Positions 9,434 through 17,275 of a stretch of DNA of 38,211 bases are shown in pieces (the stretch's first letter is position 1; each line of letters starts with the position of its first letter). Below the pieces are notes generated by a model. The model saw only the letters and a list, made by a program, of their open reading frames with translations. It searched no databases and had not been told where the DNA came from. The stretch lies in NCBI GenBank assembly GCA_039923855.1, contig JBDTBW010000092.1, forward strand, positions 1 to 38,211, in the 5' to 3' direction. The DNA comes from 66-474 sp039923855 (GTDB lineage Bacteria; Pseudomonadota; Gammaproteobacteria; Xanthomonadales; Rhodanobacteraceae). Position numbers and translations under genes: made by a program.

Positions 9434-9805
9434 TCATTCCACCGATGTGGTAGTACGCGCGGCCAAGTTCTCCTTGATGCGCGCGGCCTTGCCTTCCAGC
9501 CCGCGCAGGTAATACAGCTTGGCGGCGCGCACCTTGCCGCGGCGCTTGACGGTGACCGAGTCGATCGCCGCACTGTGCGCCTGAAACACGCGCTCCACAC
9601 CGGTGCCGTGCGACATCTTGCGCACGGTGAAAGCCGAGTGCAGGCCGCGGCTGCGGCGCGCGATCACCACGCCTTCGAACGCCTGCACGCGCTCGCGATT
9701 GCCTTCTTTCACCTTGACGTTGACGACTACGGTGTCGCCGGGGCCGAACTCCGGCATTTTGCGTGTCATCTGCGCGGCTTCGAATTGTTGAATTATTTTA
9801 TTCAT
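9434..9805 (-). CDS. rplS: 50S ribosomal protein L19
   Basis: Ribosomal large-subunit protein at the 30S-50S interface. The 123-residue product begins MNKIIQQFEAAQM and contains the invariant stretches PGDTVVVNVKVKEG, QAFEGVVIARRSRGLHSAF, TVRKMSHGTGVERVF and VKRRGKVRAAKLYYLR. Last gene of the rpsP-rimM-trmD-rplS operon. I take the ATG at 9805 because its N-terminus matches family practice; an in-frame GTG two codons upstream (9811) sits 5 nt from the AGAGAGG ribosome-binding site (9823-9817), against 11 nt for the ATG, so either may be used. Upstream, the 128-nt gap to trmD is filled by four tandem hairpins, the nearest ending only 5 nt before this ribosome-binding site, which suggests translational control distinct from trmD. 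Confidence 0.97.
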   Translation of the reverse strand: MNKIIQQFEAAQMTRKMPEFGPGDTVVVNVKVKEGNRERVQAFEGVVIARRSRGLHSAFTVRKMSHGTGVERVFQAHSAAIDSVTVKRRGKVRAAKLYYLRGLEGKAARIKENLAARTTTSVE

Positions 9806-9828
9806 GGTCACAAAAGCCTCTCTGAGTC

Positions 9829-9933
9829 GCGATCATCCCTGATCGCAGGATCAAAAAGCAGTCATCCATGACTGCGAATTATCTTGTGATCGTCCTTGAT
9901 CACGAGGGTCAAACAGCGACCATCCATGGTCGC
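9829..9933 (-). repeat. Array of four 18-nt hairpins with ANGGA(U/C) hexaloops in the trmD-rplS gap
   Basis: On the operon sense (minus) strand, in order of transcription, 6-bp stems enclose 6-nt loops: GCGACC-AUGGAU-GGUCGC (9933-9916), GUGAUC-AAGGAC-GAUCAC (9903-9886), GCAGUC-AUGGAU-GACUGC (9875-9858), GCGAUC-AGGGAU-GAUCGC (9846-9829). Each is exactly 18 nt, spaced 28-30 nt start to start by AU-rich spacers of 10-12 nt. In three of the four an additional A-U pair can close the stem. Stems differ in sequence while staying fully paired, and the loop keeps GGA, which points to selection on RNA shape. The array fills the space between the trmD stop and the rplS ribosome-binding site. Confidence 0.85.
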
Positions 9934-9938
9934 ACTCT

Positions 9939-10694
9939 TCAATTCTGCTTCGTTGCGATTTCGTATTCGCGACGGAATTCTTCCAGCAACATTTTTGATT
10001 CTTCGTCCAACTCGACTTCGGCCAGCAAATCCGGACGCCGCAGCCACGTGCGCCCCAGCGCCTGCTTCCTGCGCCAGCGGCGGATCGCCGCATGATCGCC
10101 GGACAACAACACCGCCGGCACCTCCCCCAGTTCGTGCCGTACCGGACGCGTGTAATGCGGGCAATCCAGCAGTCCGTCCGAGAACGAATCCTGCTGTGCC
10201 GATTGCGCGTCGTTCAACGCACCTTGCTGCAACCTGCCGATCGCATCGACCAGCACCGCCGCGGCCAGTTCGCCGCCGGACAGTACATAATCGCCGATCG
10301 ACAGCTCCTCGTCGATCTCGTGTTCGAGCAGCCGCTCGTCCACGCCTTCGTAGCGTCCGCACAGCAGCAGCAACCGCGGCATCGCCGCCAGTTGCCGCAC
10401 TTTTTCCTGCGTCAGCCGCGTTCCCTGCGGGCTGAGATAAATCGTATACGTCTTTTCAGGTGTCGCTCGTCGCGCCGCGGTCAATGCCGCGCGCAGCGGA
10501 TCGATCAACATCACCATACCCGGACCGCCGCCGCAGGTGCTGTCGTCCACGCGGCGATAGGCATCGGTGGCGTAATCGCGCGGGTTCCAGGTTTGCACCT
10601 GCAACAAACCGCGTTCCGTCGCCCTGCCCACTACCCCAACCGCCGCGCATGCGCGAATCATGTCGGGAAACAGCGTGACGACGTCAATACGCAT
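9939..10694 (-). CDS. trmD: tRNA (guanine-N1-)-methyltransferase TrmD
   Basis: Methylates N1 of G37 in tRNAs reading codons with first-position C (Leu, Pro, Arg), using S-adenosylmethionine, to prevent +1 frameshifting. The 251-residue product begins MRIDVVTLFPDM, the usual start, at the ATG at 10694; the longer frame upstream has no family similarity. Visible signatures are DDSTCGGGPGMVM, LLCGRYEGVDERL and SIGDYVLSGGELAA of the trefoil-knot SPOUT fold, then DSFSDGLLDCPHYTRP. The C-terminal tail is rich in Glu and Lys. The gap to rimM is 209 bp, unusually long for this operon, and holds another GGA-loop hairpin; the gap to rplS holds the four-hairpin array. Confidence 0.97.
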   Translation of the reverse strand: MRIDVVTLFPDMIRACAAVGVVGRATERGLLQVQTWNPRDYATDAYRRVDDSTCGGGPGMVMLIDPLRAALTAARRATPEKTYTIYLSPQGTRLTQEKVRQLAAMPRLLLLCGRYEGVDERLLEHEIDEELSIGDYVLSGGELAAAVLVDAIGRLQQGALNDAQSAQQDSFSDGLLDCPHYTRPVRHELGEVPAVLLSGDHAAIRRWRRKQALGRTWLRRPDLLAEVELDEESKMLLEEFRREYEIATKQN

Positions 10695-10753
10695 ATCGTC
10701 TCGCCACCTGTCGAAGAAATCCCGGCAAACCGTCGCGAGCGAAGGCGGATTGG

Positions 10754-10786
10754 CTGCCGCCGGAGCGCCGGAGCGCCGGAACCGGA
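10754..10786. repeat. Short direct repeat (GAGCGCCG units) in the rimM-trmD gap
   Basis: The 8-bp unit GAGCGCCG occurs twice in direct succession at about 10764-10779 and continues as the partial copies GAACCGGAG. Simple local repetition within an untranslated operon gap; no function can be assigned. Confidence 0.5.
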
Positions 10787-10825
10787 GTGTACACGTCAGT
10801 ACATGAGGATTCCTTGGCCCCAAAG

Positions 10826-10843
10826 CGGTACATCCATGTACCG
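10826..10843 (-). repeat. Fifth 18-nt GGA-loop hairpin, in the rimM-trmD gap
   Basis: On the sense strand of the operon the sequence is CGGUAC-AUGGAU-GUACCG: a perfect 6-bp stem with the same AUGGAU loop and the same 18-nt size as the four hairpins before rplS, and in the same orientation. About 20 nt further downstream (10804-10787) is a second 18-nt hairpin, AUGUAC-UGACGU-GUACAC, with one G-U pair and a loop lacking GGA. Confidence 0.75.
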
Positions 10844-10903
10844 GGCCTGATCCGAGCACCGCCGGCAGTCGAACTGCCGAGCGCAGTAGGTTTGCGGAGA
10901 TTT

Positions 10904-11440
10904 CTAGAAATCTTCGTCCCAATCGACCGTGATGCGTCTTGCACCCAGATCGACCGCTTGCACATACACATCCGGCACGTACGGGATCAAATGTTCGCGG
11001 CCGTTTTCTTCTCGCGCCACCAGCACGGCATGCGCGCCGGTTTCGAACGTATGACTGACCCGGCCCAGCGATACGCCTTGTACGTTGACAACGTCGAGCC
11101 CTTCCAGATCGGCGCGGTAGAACTCGCCATCATCCGATAACGGCAACGCCGCGCGCGGGATGAAAATCTGCGCGCCGATCAGACTTGCCGCTCGATCGCG
11201 ATCATCGACGCCGGCCAGCGCCGCGATCACGCCCTTGCCTTGCGCGCGTCCCTGCACACCATTGATTTCCTCGGCCTCTCCCGGCGCGCGTTGCAGCAGC
11301 CAAGGTTGGTAATCGAAGATGCGCAATCTAGGTTCGGTGAAGGATTCTATCTTCACTTCGCCGCGCACGCCGTACACGCCGACGATTCGTCCCAGCAGCA
11401 CGCGCCGCTCGCTGCGCGCTTCCTCGTCAAAGATTCCCAT
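10904..11440 (-). CDS. rimM: Ribosome maturation factor RimM
   Basis: Assists maturation of the 30S subunit head by binding S19 and 16S rRNA. The 178-residue product has the N-terminal beta-barrel (LLGRIVGVYGVRGEVKIESFTEP) and the C-terminal PRC-barrel (FYRADLEGLDVVNVQGVSLGRVSHTFETGAHAVLVA, then LIPYVPDVYVQAVDL). The start at 11440 gives a short hydrophilic lead (MGIFDEEARSERR) before the conserved LLGRI, in line with family length. No strong ribosome-binding site is visible in front of it, consistent with the known low expression of RimM relative to S16 and L19 in this operon type. Second gene of the operon; 135 bp separate it from rpsP. Confidence 0.96.
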   Translation of the reverse strand: MGIFDEEARSERRVLLGRIVGVYGVRGEVKIESFTEPRLRIFDYQPWLLQRAPGEAEEINGVQGRAQGKGVIAALAGVDDRDRAASLIGAQIFIPRAALPLSDDGEFYRADLEGLDVVNVQGVSLGRVSHTFETGAHAVLVAREENGREHLIPYVPDVYVQAVDLGARRITVDWDEDF

Positions 11441-11575
11441 TAATCTGATCGATTGCGAACCCGGCCCACACCGTCATACCTCCACAACCCCCCTCAAACC
11501 CTTTCCAAAGGTTTGATTGCCGCCTTGACTCAAGGGGGCTGAAATGCCGCGGTTTGGAGCCTGTTCGGAATTCTC
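11441..11575 (-). promoter_or_regulatory. rpsP-rimM gap with a GGA-loop hairpin
   Basis: On the sense strand CAAACC and GGTTTG (within about 11496-11516) pair around a 9-nt loop TTTGGAAAG. The gap also holds a purine-rich GAGGGGGG and a GTGGAGG. It is not the strict ANGGA hexaloop of the trmD-rplS array, but it means that every gap of this operon has a GGA-bearing stem-loop. Confidence 0.35.
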
Positions 11576-11851
11576 TCAAGCGGCTTGTTGCTTGCCGGCT
11601 TCGGCCTGTTGCTTGCCAACCTCTTTCACGAGCAGCCGCACCTTGTCCGAACACTGCGCGCCCTTGCCGACCCACTCCTGCAACTTGGCGACATCCAGCT
11701 CCAGACGCTTTTCCGGGCCGGACGCGCCCGGATTGAAATAACCCAGCCGCGCGATATTGCGGCCATCGCGGGCGGCGCGCTGGTCGGTCACCACCACGTG
11801 GTAGAACGGCCGGCCCTTAGCGCCCGCGCGCGAAAGACGAATCTTCACCAT
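11576..11851 (-). CDS. rpsP: 30S ribosomal protein S16
   Basis: Small-subunit assembly protein. The 91-residue product starts MVKIRLSRAGAKGRPFYHVVVTDQRAARDG and continues IARLGYFNPGAS, the hallmark of S16, then ends in an Ala/Gln/Lys tail (VGKQQAEAGKQQAA). An AAGAGAG purine stretch lies about 9 nt before the ATG at 11851. First gene of the rpsP-rimM-trmD-rplS operon, downstream of ffh in the same direction with 261 bp between, most of which is a palindromic repeat element; a separate promoter is therefore likely. Confidence 0.97.
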   Translation of the reverse strand: MVKIRLSRAGAKGRPFYHVVVTDQRAARDGRNIARLGYFNPGASGPEKRLELDVAKLQEWVGKGAQCSDKVRLLVKEVGKQQAEAGKQQAA

Positions 11852-11977
11852 GTTCTTTTACTCTCTTGAAGTACGCCCTTGAGGATCGGCCACTGAGGCT
11901 GCGGGCGCGGAAAACGGGCAATTGTAGCGGATTACGATGGAAAGGGAAGTCTTACGGGTGAAGCATTCAAAGAGTTT

Positions 11978-12081
11978 GTCATTCCGGACGCGGCGCAGCC
12001 GCGATCCGAAATCCAGCTCTTCCATCGGAAAGCGAAGAGCTGGATTCCGGGTTCCGCGCTTACGCGCGGTCCCGGAATGAC
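11978..12081. repeat. Long palindromic element bounded by GTCATTCCGG/CCGGAATGAC (copy 1)
   Basis: A 104-bp element between ffh and rpsP. Outer 10-bp inverted ends GTCATTCCGG and CCGGAATGAC enclose an inner perfect 13-bp inverted repeat AATCCAGCTCTTC/GAAGAGCTGGATT. Similar elements occur at 13589-13775 and 19235-19334. It has no coding capacity and looks like a dispersed non-autonomous or REP-like repeat; as RNA it would fold into a long hairpin and could act as a weak terminator after ffh. Confidence 0.8.
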
Positions 12082-12112
12082 GATCTGGTGTATTCGATTC
12101 CGATTCCCGCAC

Positions 12113-13486
12113 TCAACGCGTCGGCATCCCGCGCCCACCCACCCCTTTCATCGCCCCCTGCATCTGCCGCATCAGGCCCTTCATCCCGCCGTGGGCGAAC
12201 TTGGACATCATCTTCGACATCTGCAGGTATTGCTTCATCAGCCGGTTGACCTCGGCCGGTTGCGTGCCCGAACCGCGCGCCACGCGTGCCTTGCGCGAAC
12301 CGTTCAAGAGATCTGGATGGCGGCGCTCCTTTTTCGTCATCGAACCGATGATCGCGATCATGCGTTTGACTTCCTTGTCGTTGACCTTGGACTTCACGCT
12401 ATCGGGCAACGACGATACCCCCGGCAACTTGTCCATCAAACTCGCCAGCCCGCCCATGTTGAGCATCTGATCGAGCTGGTCGCGCATATCGTTCATGTCG
12501 AAACGCTTGCCCTTGGACATTTTGGCCGCGAGTTTCTCGGCCTTGTTGGAATCGGTCTTGTACTGCACGTCCTCGATCAACGAGAGCACATCGCCCATGC
12601 CGAGGATGCGTGTGGCGACGCGATCGGGATGGAATGGCTCCAGCGCGTCGGTCCTCTCGCCGGCGCCCAGGAACTTGATCGGCCGGCCGGTCACGTAGCG
12701 CACCGACAACGCCGCGCCACCGCGCGCATCGCCGTCGGTCTTGGTCAGGATCACGCCGGTCAGCGGCAGCGCTTCGGAAAACGCCTTGGCGGTGTTGGCC
12801 GCATCTTGGCCGGTCATCGAATCGACCACGAACAGCGTCTCGACCGGATTCAGCGCCGCGTGCAGCGCCTTGATCTCGTCCATCATCGCCGCGTCGATGT
12901 GCAAGCGGCCAGCGGTATCAACGATCAGCACGTCGGCCACTTCGCGCTTGGCCGCATCCAACGCCGCGCGCGCGATCGCGACCGGATTTTCGCTGACATT
13001 CGATGGCACGAAACCCACGCCGACTTGTTGCGCCAACGTCTGCAACTGCTCGATCGCGGCAGGGCGATAGACGTCGCAGCTCACCACCATCACTTTTTTC
13101 TTTTTGCGCTCGGCGAGAAAACGCGCGAGCTTGGCGACCGTGGTGGTCTTGCCCGCGCCCTGCAGGCCGGCCAGCAGCACGATCGCGGGCGGCGTCGCGG
13201 CCAGATCCAGTTCACTGTTGGCGGTGCCCATCACCGCAGTCAATTCATCGCGCACGACTTTGATCAGCGCCTGCCCCGGGGTGAGCGACTTCATCACTTC
13301 CTGCCCGATCGCGCGCACCTTGATGCGCTCGATCAGCGCCTGCACCACCGGCAACGCGACATCGGCTTCCAGTAACGCGATGCGCACCTCGCGCAAGGAT
13401 TCTCGGATATTTTCCTCGGTCAGCCTCCCGCGTCCGGCAAGACGCCGGACAGTGGCGGACAAGCGTTGGCTCAGGGATTCGAACAT
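12113..13486 (-). CDS. ffh: Signal recognition particle GTPase Ffh
   Basis: Protein subunit of the bacterial signal recognition particle; binds hydrophobic signal sequences and 4.5S RNA and docks with FtsY to deliver inner-membrane proteins. The 457-residue product starts MFESLSQRLSATVRRLAGRGRLTEENI (N domain). The G domain has GLQGAGKTTT (residues 107-116), DVYRPAA, DTAGRLH (190-196) and TKTDGDARGG. The M domain ends with the methionine-rich GMKGLMRQMQGAMKG. The frame is open 247 codons further upstream, but that part crosses a repeat element and has no similarity to anything, so the ATG at 13486 is used. Divergent from ypjD, the usual arrangement in gammaproteobacteria. Confidence 0.97.
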   Translation of the reverse strand: MFESLSQRLSATVRRLAGRGRLTEENIRESLREVRIALLEADVALPVVQALIERIKVRAIGQEVMKSLTPGQALIKVVRDELTAVMGTANSELDLAATPPAIVLLAGLQGAGKTTTVAKLARFLAERKKKKVMVVSCDVYRPAAIEQLQTLAQQVGVGFVPSNVSENPVAIARAALDAAKREVADVLIVDTAGRLHIDAAMMDEIKALHAALNPVETLFVVDSMTGQDAANTAKAFSEALPLTGVILTKTDGDARGGAALSVRYVTGRPIKFLGAGERTDALEPFHPDRVATRILGMGDVLSLIEDVQYKTDSNKAEKLAAKMSKGKRFDMNDMRDQLDQMLNMGGLASLMDKLPGVSSLPDSVKSKVNDKEVKRMIAIIGSMTKKERRHPDLLNGSRKARVARGSGTQPAEVNRLMKQYLQMSKMMSKFAHGGMKGLMRQMQGAMKGVGGRGMPTR

Positions 13487-13588
13487 GGCGTGGATGCTGC
13501 GTAGGGAACGGAGAAGTATAACCGCGGCAGTTCGGGACTCGGGGCTCGCAAGCCGAACGTCGGAAGTCGGGAAGACAATAATGAAGTC

Positions 13589-13775
13589 GTCATTCCGGGG
13601 CTGCCACGGACGAAGTCCGAGGCAGAACCCGGAATCCAGTGACTTTGCCCTTCCATCCGCAGACACTGCATTACTCGCCGCCTCCTGCGGCTCGCCCTTC
13701 GGGCCACCTGCGGCGTTCTGCTCCGGCATCCTGCCTCCGCATTCCGGATCGCCGCTGCGCGGCGTCCGGAATGAC
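13589..13775. repeat. GTCATTCCGG repeat element, composite copy (copy 2) in the ffh-ypjD gap
   Basis: The 369-bp space between divergent ffh and ypjD (13487-13855) holds this element and otherwise nothing I can identify. It opens with GTCATTCCGG at 13589, has an ACCCGGAATCCA inner arm near 13630, and closes with TCCGGAATGAC at 13775. The last part (about 13739-13774) is a compact palindrome of its own, CATTCCGGA and TCCGGAATG around a GCCGC/GCGGC stem, so two elements may be joined here. The promoters of ffh and ypjD must lie around or in it. Confidence 0.7.
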
Positions 13776-13855
13776 GGTTTATTTGTTGCCCGCTCCGGGA
13801 TTCCAATCGCGGCAACGGTTGACGCCGAACGCCCCGCCTGTGCCAAACTGCCGCG

Positions 13856-14653
13856 ATGCTGCTCGATTCGCTCGCCATCCTGTCGGTCGCCCTGTACCTC
13901 GCCGCAGCAGGAGCGCTGGCGCGCCCGTTGCTGCGCGAAGGCGCGGCACCGCGAAGGATCGCGCTGGTCGCCGGCACGTTGGCCGTGCTGCTGCACTTCG
14001 CCGTGTTGCTGGGCGCGCATCGCGGCGCGCTCGATTTGCATTTCTTCGCCGCGCTCTCGCTGGTCGCCGCGGTAATCGCTGCGTTGACCTTGGTCGTCAA
14101 TCTGGCGCGCCCGGTCGCAGCGCTCGGTGTGATCGTGTTTCCATTGGCGGCATTGCTGCTGGCGATCGACACGTATCTGGCGCCGCCGACATTCCCAATC
14201 GCGATGGACTGGCAGATCAAATTGCACGTCACGCTGGCCTTGATCTCATTCGGCGTGCTGTCGATCGCCGCGTTGCTGGCGCTGTTGCTGGCCGCGCAGG
14301 AGCGCGCATTACGCGCACACCGCATGGGCGCATGGGCCCGCGTGCTACCGCCGCTGACGCTCACCGAAACGCTGATGTTTCGGCTGATCGGCGCGGGTTT
14401 CGTGCTGCTGACGCTGGCCTTGCTGTCGGGCGTGCTGTTCGTGCACAACCTGATGACCCAGGATCTGCTGCAGAAAACCGTGCTGTCGGTGCTGGCGTGG
14501 GTCGTGTTTGGCGTGCTGCTGATCGGCCGCTGGCGTTGGGGCTGGCGCGGCGCCCGCGCGGTGAACCTAACGCTGATTGGAATGGCCGTTCTGTTACTGG
14601 CCTTCTTCGGCTCGAAGTTCGTGCTGGAGATGGTGTTGCATCGTGGGGTGTAG
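13856..14653 (+). CDS. ypjD: Inner membrane protein of the cytochrome c assembly (CcsA/HemX-like) family, YpjD
   Basis: Polytopic membrane protein of 265 residues with about eight hydrophobic segments. It matches the YpjD/HemX-like branch of the cytochrome c assembly family: YLAPPTFPIAMDWQIKLHVTLALISFGVLSIAALLALLLAAQE, and the C-terminal GWRGARAVNLTLIGMAVLLLAFFGSKFVLE. The location, divergent from ffh, is the same as in Escherichia coli. The physiological role of YpjD is not well defined; heme handling is suggested only by family membership. The start at 13856 is close to the 5' limit of the frame and places the first membrane helix at residues 4-22. Confidence 0.9.
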   Translation: MLLDSLAILSVALYLAAAGALARPLLREGAAPRRIALVAGTLAVLLHFAVLLGAHRGALDLHFFAALSLVAAVIAALTLVVNLARPVAALGVIVFPLAALLLAIDTYLAPPTFPIAMDWQIKLHVTLALISFGVLSIAALLALLLAAQERALRAHRMGAWARVLPPLTLTETLMFRLIGAGFVLLTLALLSGVLFVHNLMTQDLLQKTVLSVLAWVVFGVLLIGRWRWGWRGARAVNLTLIGMAVLLLAFFGSKFVLEMVLHRGV

Positions 14654-14688
14654 CAACCCACTTGTGTGATGCTTGACGAAGGCTGCTT

Positions 14689-15150
14689 TTAGAGCAGCTT
14701 GCGATACACGATGAACCCTGACCTCTCGGCGATTTGGTCATAAAGCCGCATAGCGGCTGTGTTCGTCTCATGAGTTTGCCAGTAGACGCGCAGTGAGCCT
14801 GCTTCTCCGGCACGTCGGTAGACGTCTCCAATAAGCGCACGCCCTATTCCTTTTCCTCTTGCCGCTTCGACTGTAAACAAATCTTGCAAGTAGCAACTCG
14901 GTCCGAGCTGGATAGTGCTGCGATGAAAAAGGAAATGCGCCAGGCCATGGAGTTCACCGGAACTCTCGGCCACCAGGGCATGCATCGGTTCGTAGGCATC
15001 AAAGAAGCGTGACCAAGTAGTCTGCGTAATTTCCGCCGACAGTGCGGTTTGTCCATGCCTGCCATAAAAGGCGTTGTAGCCGTCCCACAGTAATTTCCAT
15101 GCAGGAAAGTCCTCTCTGACCACCGGCCGGATCACGACCTGCTGGTTCAT
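14689..15150 (-). CDS. GNAT-family N-acetyltransferase
   Basis: Predicted acetyl-CoA-dependent acyltransferase of 153 residues. It begins MNQQVVIRPVVREDFPAWKLLWDGYNAFY, typical of the amino-terminal strand-helix of the fold, and has motif A in TVEAARGKGIGRALIGDVYRRAGE (R-G-K-G-I-G for acetyl-CoA pyrophosphate binding), then the motif B region LRVYWQTHETNTAAMRLYDQIAERSGFIVYRK. The start codon overlaps the stop of the transketolase gene (ATGA), so the two are translationally coupled. The longer frame upstream runs through the transketolase gene in another phase and is not real. The substrate is unknown; coupling to transketolase does not by itself reveal it. Confidence 0.9.
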   Translation of the reverse strand: MNQQVVIRPVVREDFPAWKLLWDGYNAFYGRHGQTALSAEITQTTWSRFFDAYEPMHALVAESSGELHGLAHFLFHRSTIQLGPSCYLQDLFTVEAARGKGIGRALIGDVYRRAGEAGSLRVYWQTHETNTAAMRLYDQIAERSGFIVYRKLL

Positions 15151-17207
15151 GTCAACAACGCCCTCGCCCTCACCACCACATTCTCGACCGTAAACCCATA
15201 CTGCTCCAGCATTTCGTCGCCGGGCGCGGAGGCGCCGAAGCGATTCACGCCGACGCCTGCGCCGCGGTCGCCCACCCAGCGTTCCCAGCCTTGCCGACAG
15301 CCGGCTTCCACCGCCAGTCGCGCGTGCACGTTGGGCGGCAATACCGAATCGCGATACGACTGATCCTGCGCGGCGAACAGTTCCCAGCTCGGCATCGAGA
15401 CCACGCGCACCTTGATGCCCTCGCCGGACAGTTTCTCCGCGGCTTGCAGGCACAACCCGGTTTCGGCGCCGGTGCCGATCAGGATCACTTCGGGTTTGAT
15501 TGAATCAGGCTCGCCTTCGCAATCCTTGAGCACGTAAGCGCCTTTGCGCAGTCCATCCGCGCTCGCGTAGTTGCTGCGATCGAGCGTCGGCACGTTTTGC
15601 CGCGACAGTGCCAGCACGATCGGGCGACCGCGGGTTTCGATCGCCACCCGCCAGGCCACCGCGGTTTCGTTGGCGTCGCCGGGGCGGATCACGATCATGC
15701 GCGGCACCGAACGCAAGCCGGCCAGTTGTTCGACCGGCTGGTGGGTCGGGCCGTCCTCGCCCAGCGCGATGCTGTCGTGGGTGAACACGTACACGACGTG
15801 CAAGCCCATCAACGCGGCGAGCCGCATCGGCGGACGCATGTAGTCGGAAAAAATCAGAAAGGTCGCGGTGTACGGGATGAGGCCGCCGTGTGCGGCCATG
15901 CCATTGGCGATCGCACCCATCGCGTGTTCGCGGACGCCGAAGTGCAGGTTGCGCCCAGCGTAATTCCACGCCGCGCTTTTATCGACACCCTGCTCGTCGG
16001 GCTCCGCGCTCGGTGAAAACACGCCCAGACCATCGACCGCGGTGAAGGTCGACGGATCGAGATCGGCCGAGCCGCCGGAAATCGCCGGCAGTTTTGGTGC
16101 AATTGCACTCAACACTTTTCCGCCCGCCTTGCGCGTGGCCATACCCTTGGCGTCGGGCTCGAACGCGGGGATGTCTTTGTCCCAACCTTCCGGCAATTCG
16201 CCGTGCAGGCTTTGCTGCAATTGCGCGGCAAGTTCGGGAAATGCTTTCGCGTAATCGGCGAAGCGCGCGTTCCATTCGTTCTCGGCTTTCTTGCCGCGCC
16301 GTTGCGCCTTGCGGAAATGCTTGAGCGCGTCATCCGGCACCAGGAACGGCGGTTGTTCGGGCCAGCCGAGTTTTTTCTTGGTCGCAGCCACGTCTTTTTC
16401 GCCCAGCGGCGAGCCGTGCGCCTTGTAACTGTCCTGTTCCGGCGAGCCGTAACCGATATGCGTGCGCACCAGGATCAGCGACGGCTTGTCGGTGATCTTG
16501 CGCGCACGTTGCAGCGCGCGGCCGATCGCGGCGATGTCGTTGCCGTCGGCGATCGTCTGCGTATGCCAACCGTAGGCCTTGAAACGCGCGGCGCGATCCT
16601 CGGTGAAGGTGATGTCGGTGCCGGCCGCAAGCGTCACGTAATTGTCGTCGTACAGCACGGTGAGCTTGCCGAGTTTCAGATGACCCGCAAAGGATGCCGC
16701 TTCCGACGCCACGCCCTCCATCAGGTCGCCGTCGCTGGCGATCGCATAAGTGTGGTGATCAACGATCATGTGGCCGTCGCGGTTGTAGCGCGCGGCGAGT
16801 TGCGCTTCCGCCATCGCCATGCCGACCGCGTTGGCAAAGCCCTGTCCCAGGGGACCGGTGGTGGTTTCCACGCCCGGCGTGTGGCCGCGCTCCGGGTGGC
16901 CCGGGCATTTGCTGCCCCATTGCCGGAACTGCTTGATGTCGTCCAACGTGACGCCGTAGCCGGTGAGATACAGCAGGCTGTACAACAACGCCGAGCCGTG
17001 GCCGGCGGACAACACGAAGCGGTCACGATCGGCCCAATCCGGATTCGCCGGATTGAACTTCAGGAACCTGGTCCACAGCGCATAGGCCATCGGCGCCGCG
17101 CCCAGCGGCATCCCGGGGTGGCCGCTGTCGGCCTTCTGCACCATGTCCACCGAAAGAAAGCGGATGGTGTCGATGCATTTCTGGTCCAGTTCCTTCTTGT
17201 CCGCCAC
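15147..17207 (-). CDS. tkt: Transketolase
   Basis: Thiamine-diphosphate enzyme moving two-carbon ketol units in the pentose phosphate pathway (xylulose-5-phosphate with ribose-5-phosphate or erythrose-4-phosphate). The product is about 686 residues. It shows KADSGHPGMPLG, GHGSALLYSLLYLTGY, GPLGQGFANAVGMA, the cofactor motif SDGDLMEGVASEAAS...LYDDN, the catalytic-glutamate region FGVREHAMGAIANGMA and DSIALGEDGPTHQPVEQLAGLRSVP. I prefer the GTG at 17207 (protein MADKKELDQK...) because GGAG lies 9 nt before it; an ATG five codons upstream (17222) has no ribosome-binding site and itself contains that GGAG. Overlaps the downstream acetyltransferase gene by 4 bp. Divergent from rpmJ. Confidence 0.95.
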   Translation of the reverse strand: MADKKELDQKCIDTIRFLSVDMVQKADSGHPGMPLGAAPMAYALWTRFLKFNPANPDWADRDRFVLSAGHGSALLYSLLYLTGYGVTLDDIKQFRQWGSKCPGHPERGHTPGVETTTGPLGQGFANAVGMAMAEAQLAARYNRDGHMIVDHHTYAIASDGDLMEGVASEAASFAGHLKLGKLTVLYDDNYVTLAAGTDITFTEDRAARFKAYGWHTQTIADGNDIAAIGRALQRARKITDKPSLILVRTHIGYGSPEQDSYKAHGSPLGEKDVAATKKKLGWPEQPPFLVPDDALKHFRKAQRRGKKAENEWNARFADYAKAFPELAAQLQQSLHGELPEGWDKDIPAFEPDAKGMATRKAGGKVLSAIAPKLPAISGGSADLDPSTFTAVDGLGVFSPSAEPDEQGVDKSAAWNYAGRNLHFGVREHAMGAIANGMAAHGGLIPYTATFLIFSDYMRPPMRLAALMGLHVVYVFTHDSIALGEDGPTHQPVEQLAGLRSVPRMIVIRPGDANETAVAWRVAIETRGRPIVLALSRQNVPTLDRSNYASADGLRKGAYVLKDCEGEPDSIKPEVILIGTGAETGLCLQAAEKLSGEGIKVRVVSMPSWELFAAQDQSYRDSVLPPNVHARLAVEAGCRQGWERWVGDRGAGVGVNRFGASAPGDEMLEQYGFTVENVVVRARALLT

Positions 17208-17275
17208 GGTCGTTATCTCCATCCGATTGCGATAAACGCTTAGCATAACGCGGCCGGGTCAACGCGCCGTCATGC

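Noticed and set aside
9255..9437. 60-codon gene overlapping the rplS stop (ATGA)
   Set aside because: The overlap looks attractive, but the frame runs through the operon terminator and has no recognisable domain or good ribosome-binding site.
9829..9933. CRISPR array
   Set aside because: The units repeat every 29 nt but are hairpins with different stems and 10-12 nt spacers; there is no constant repeat and no cas gene.
12113..14227. Ffh extended to 704 residues
   Set aside because: The extra 247 codons cross a palindromic repeat and the start of divergent ypjD and have no Ffh similarity; the normal start is at 13486.
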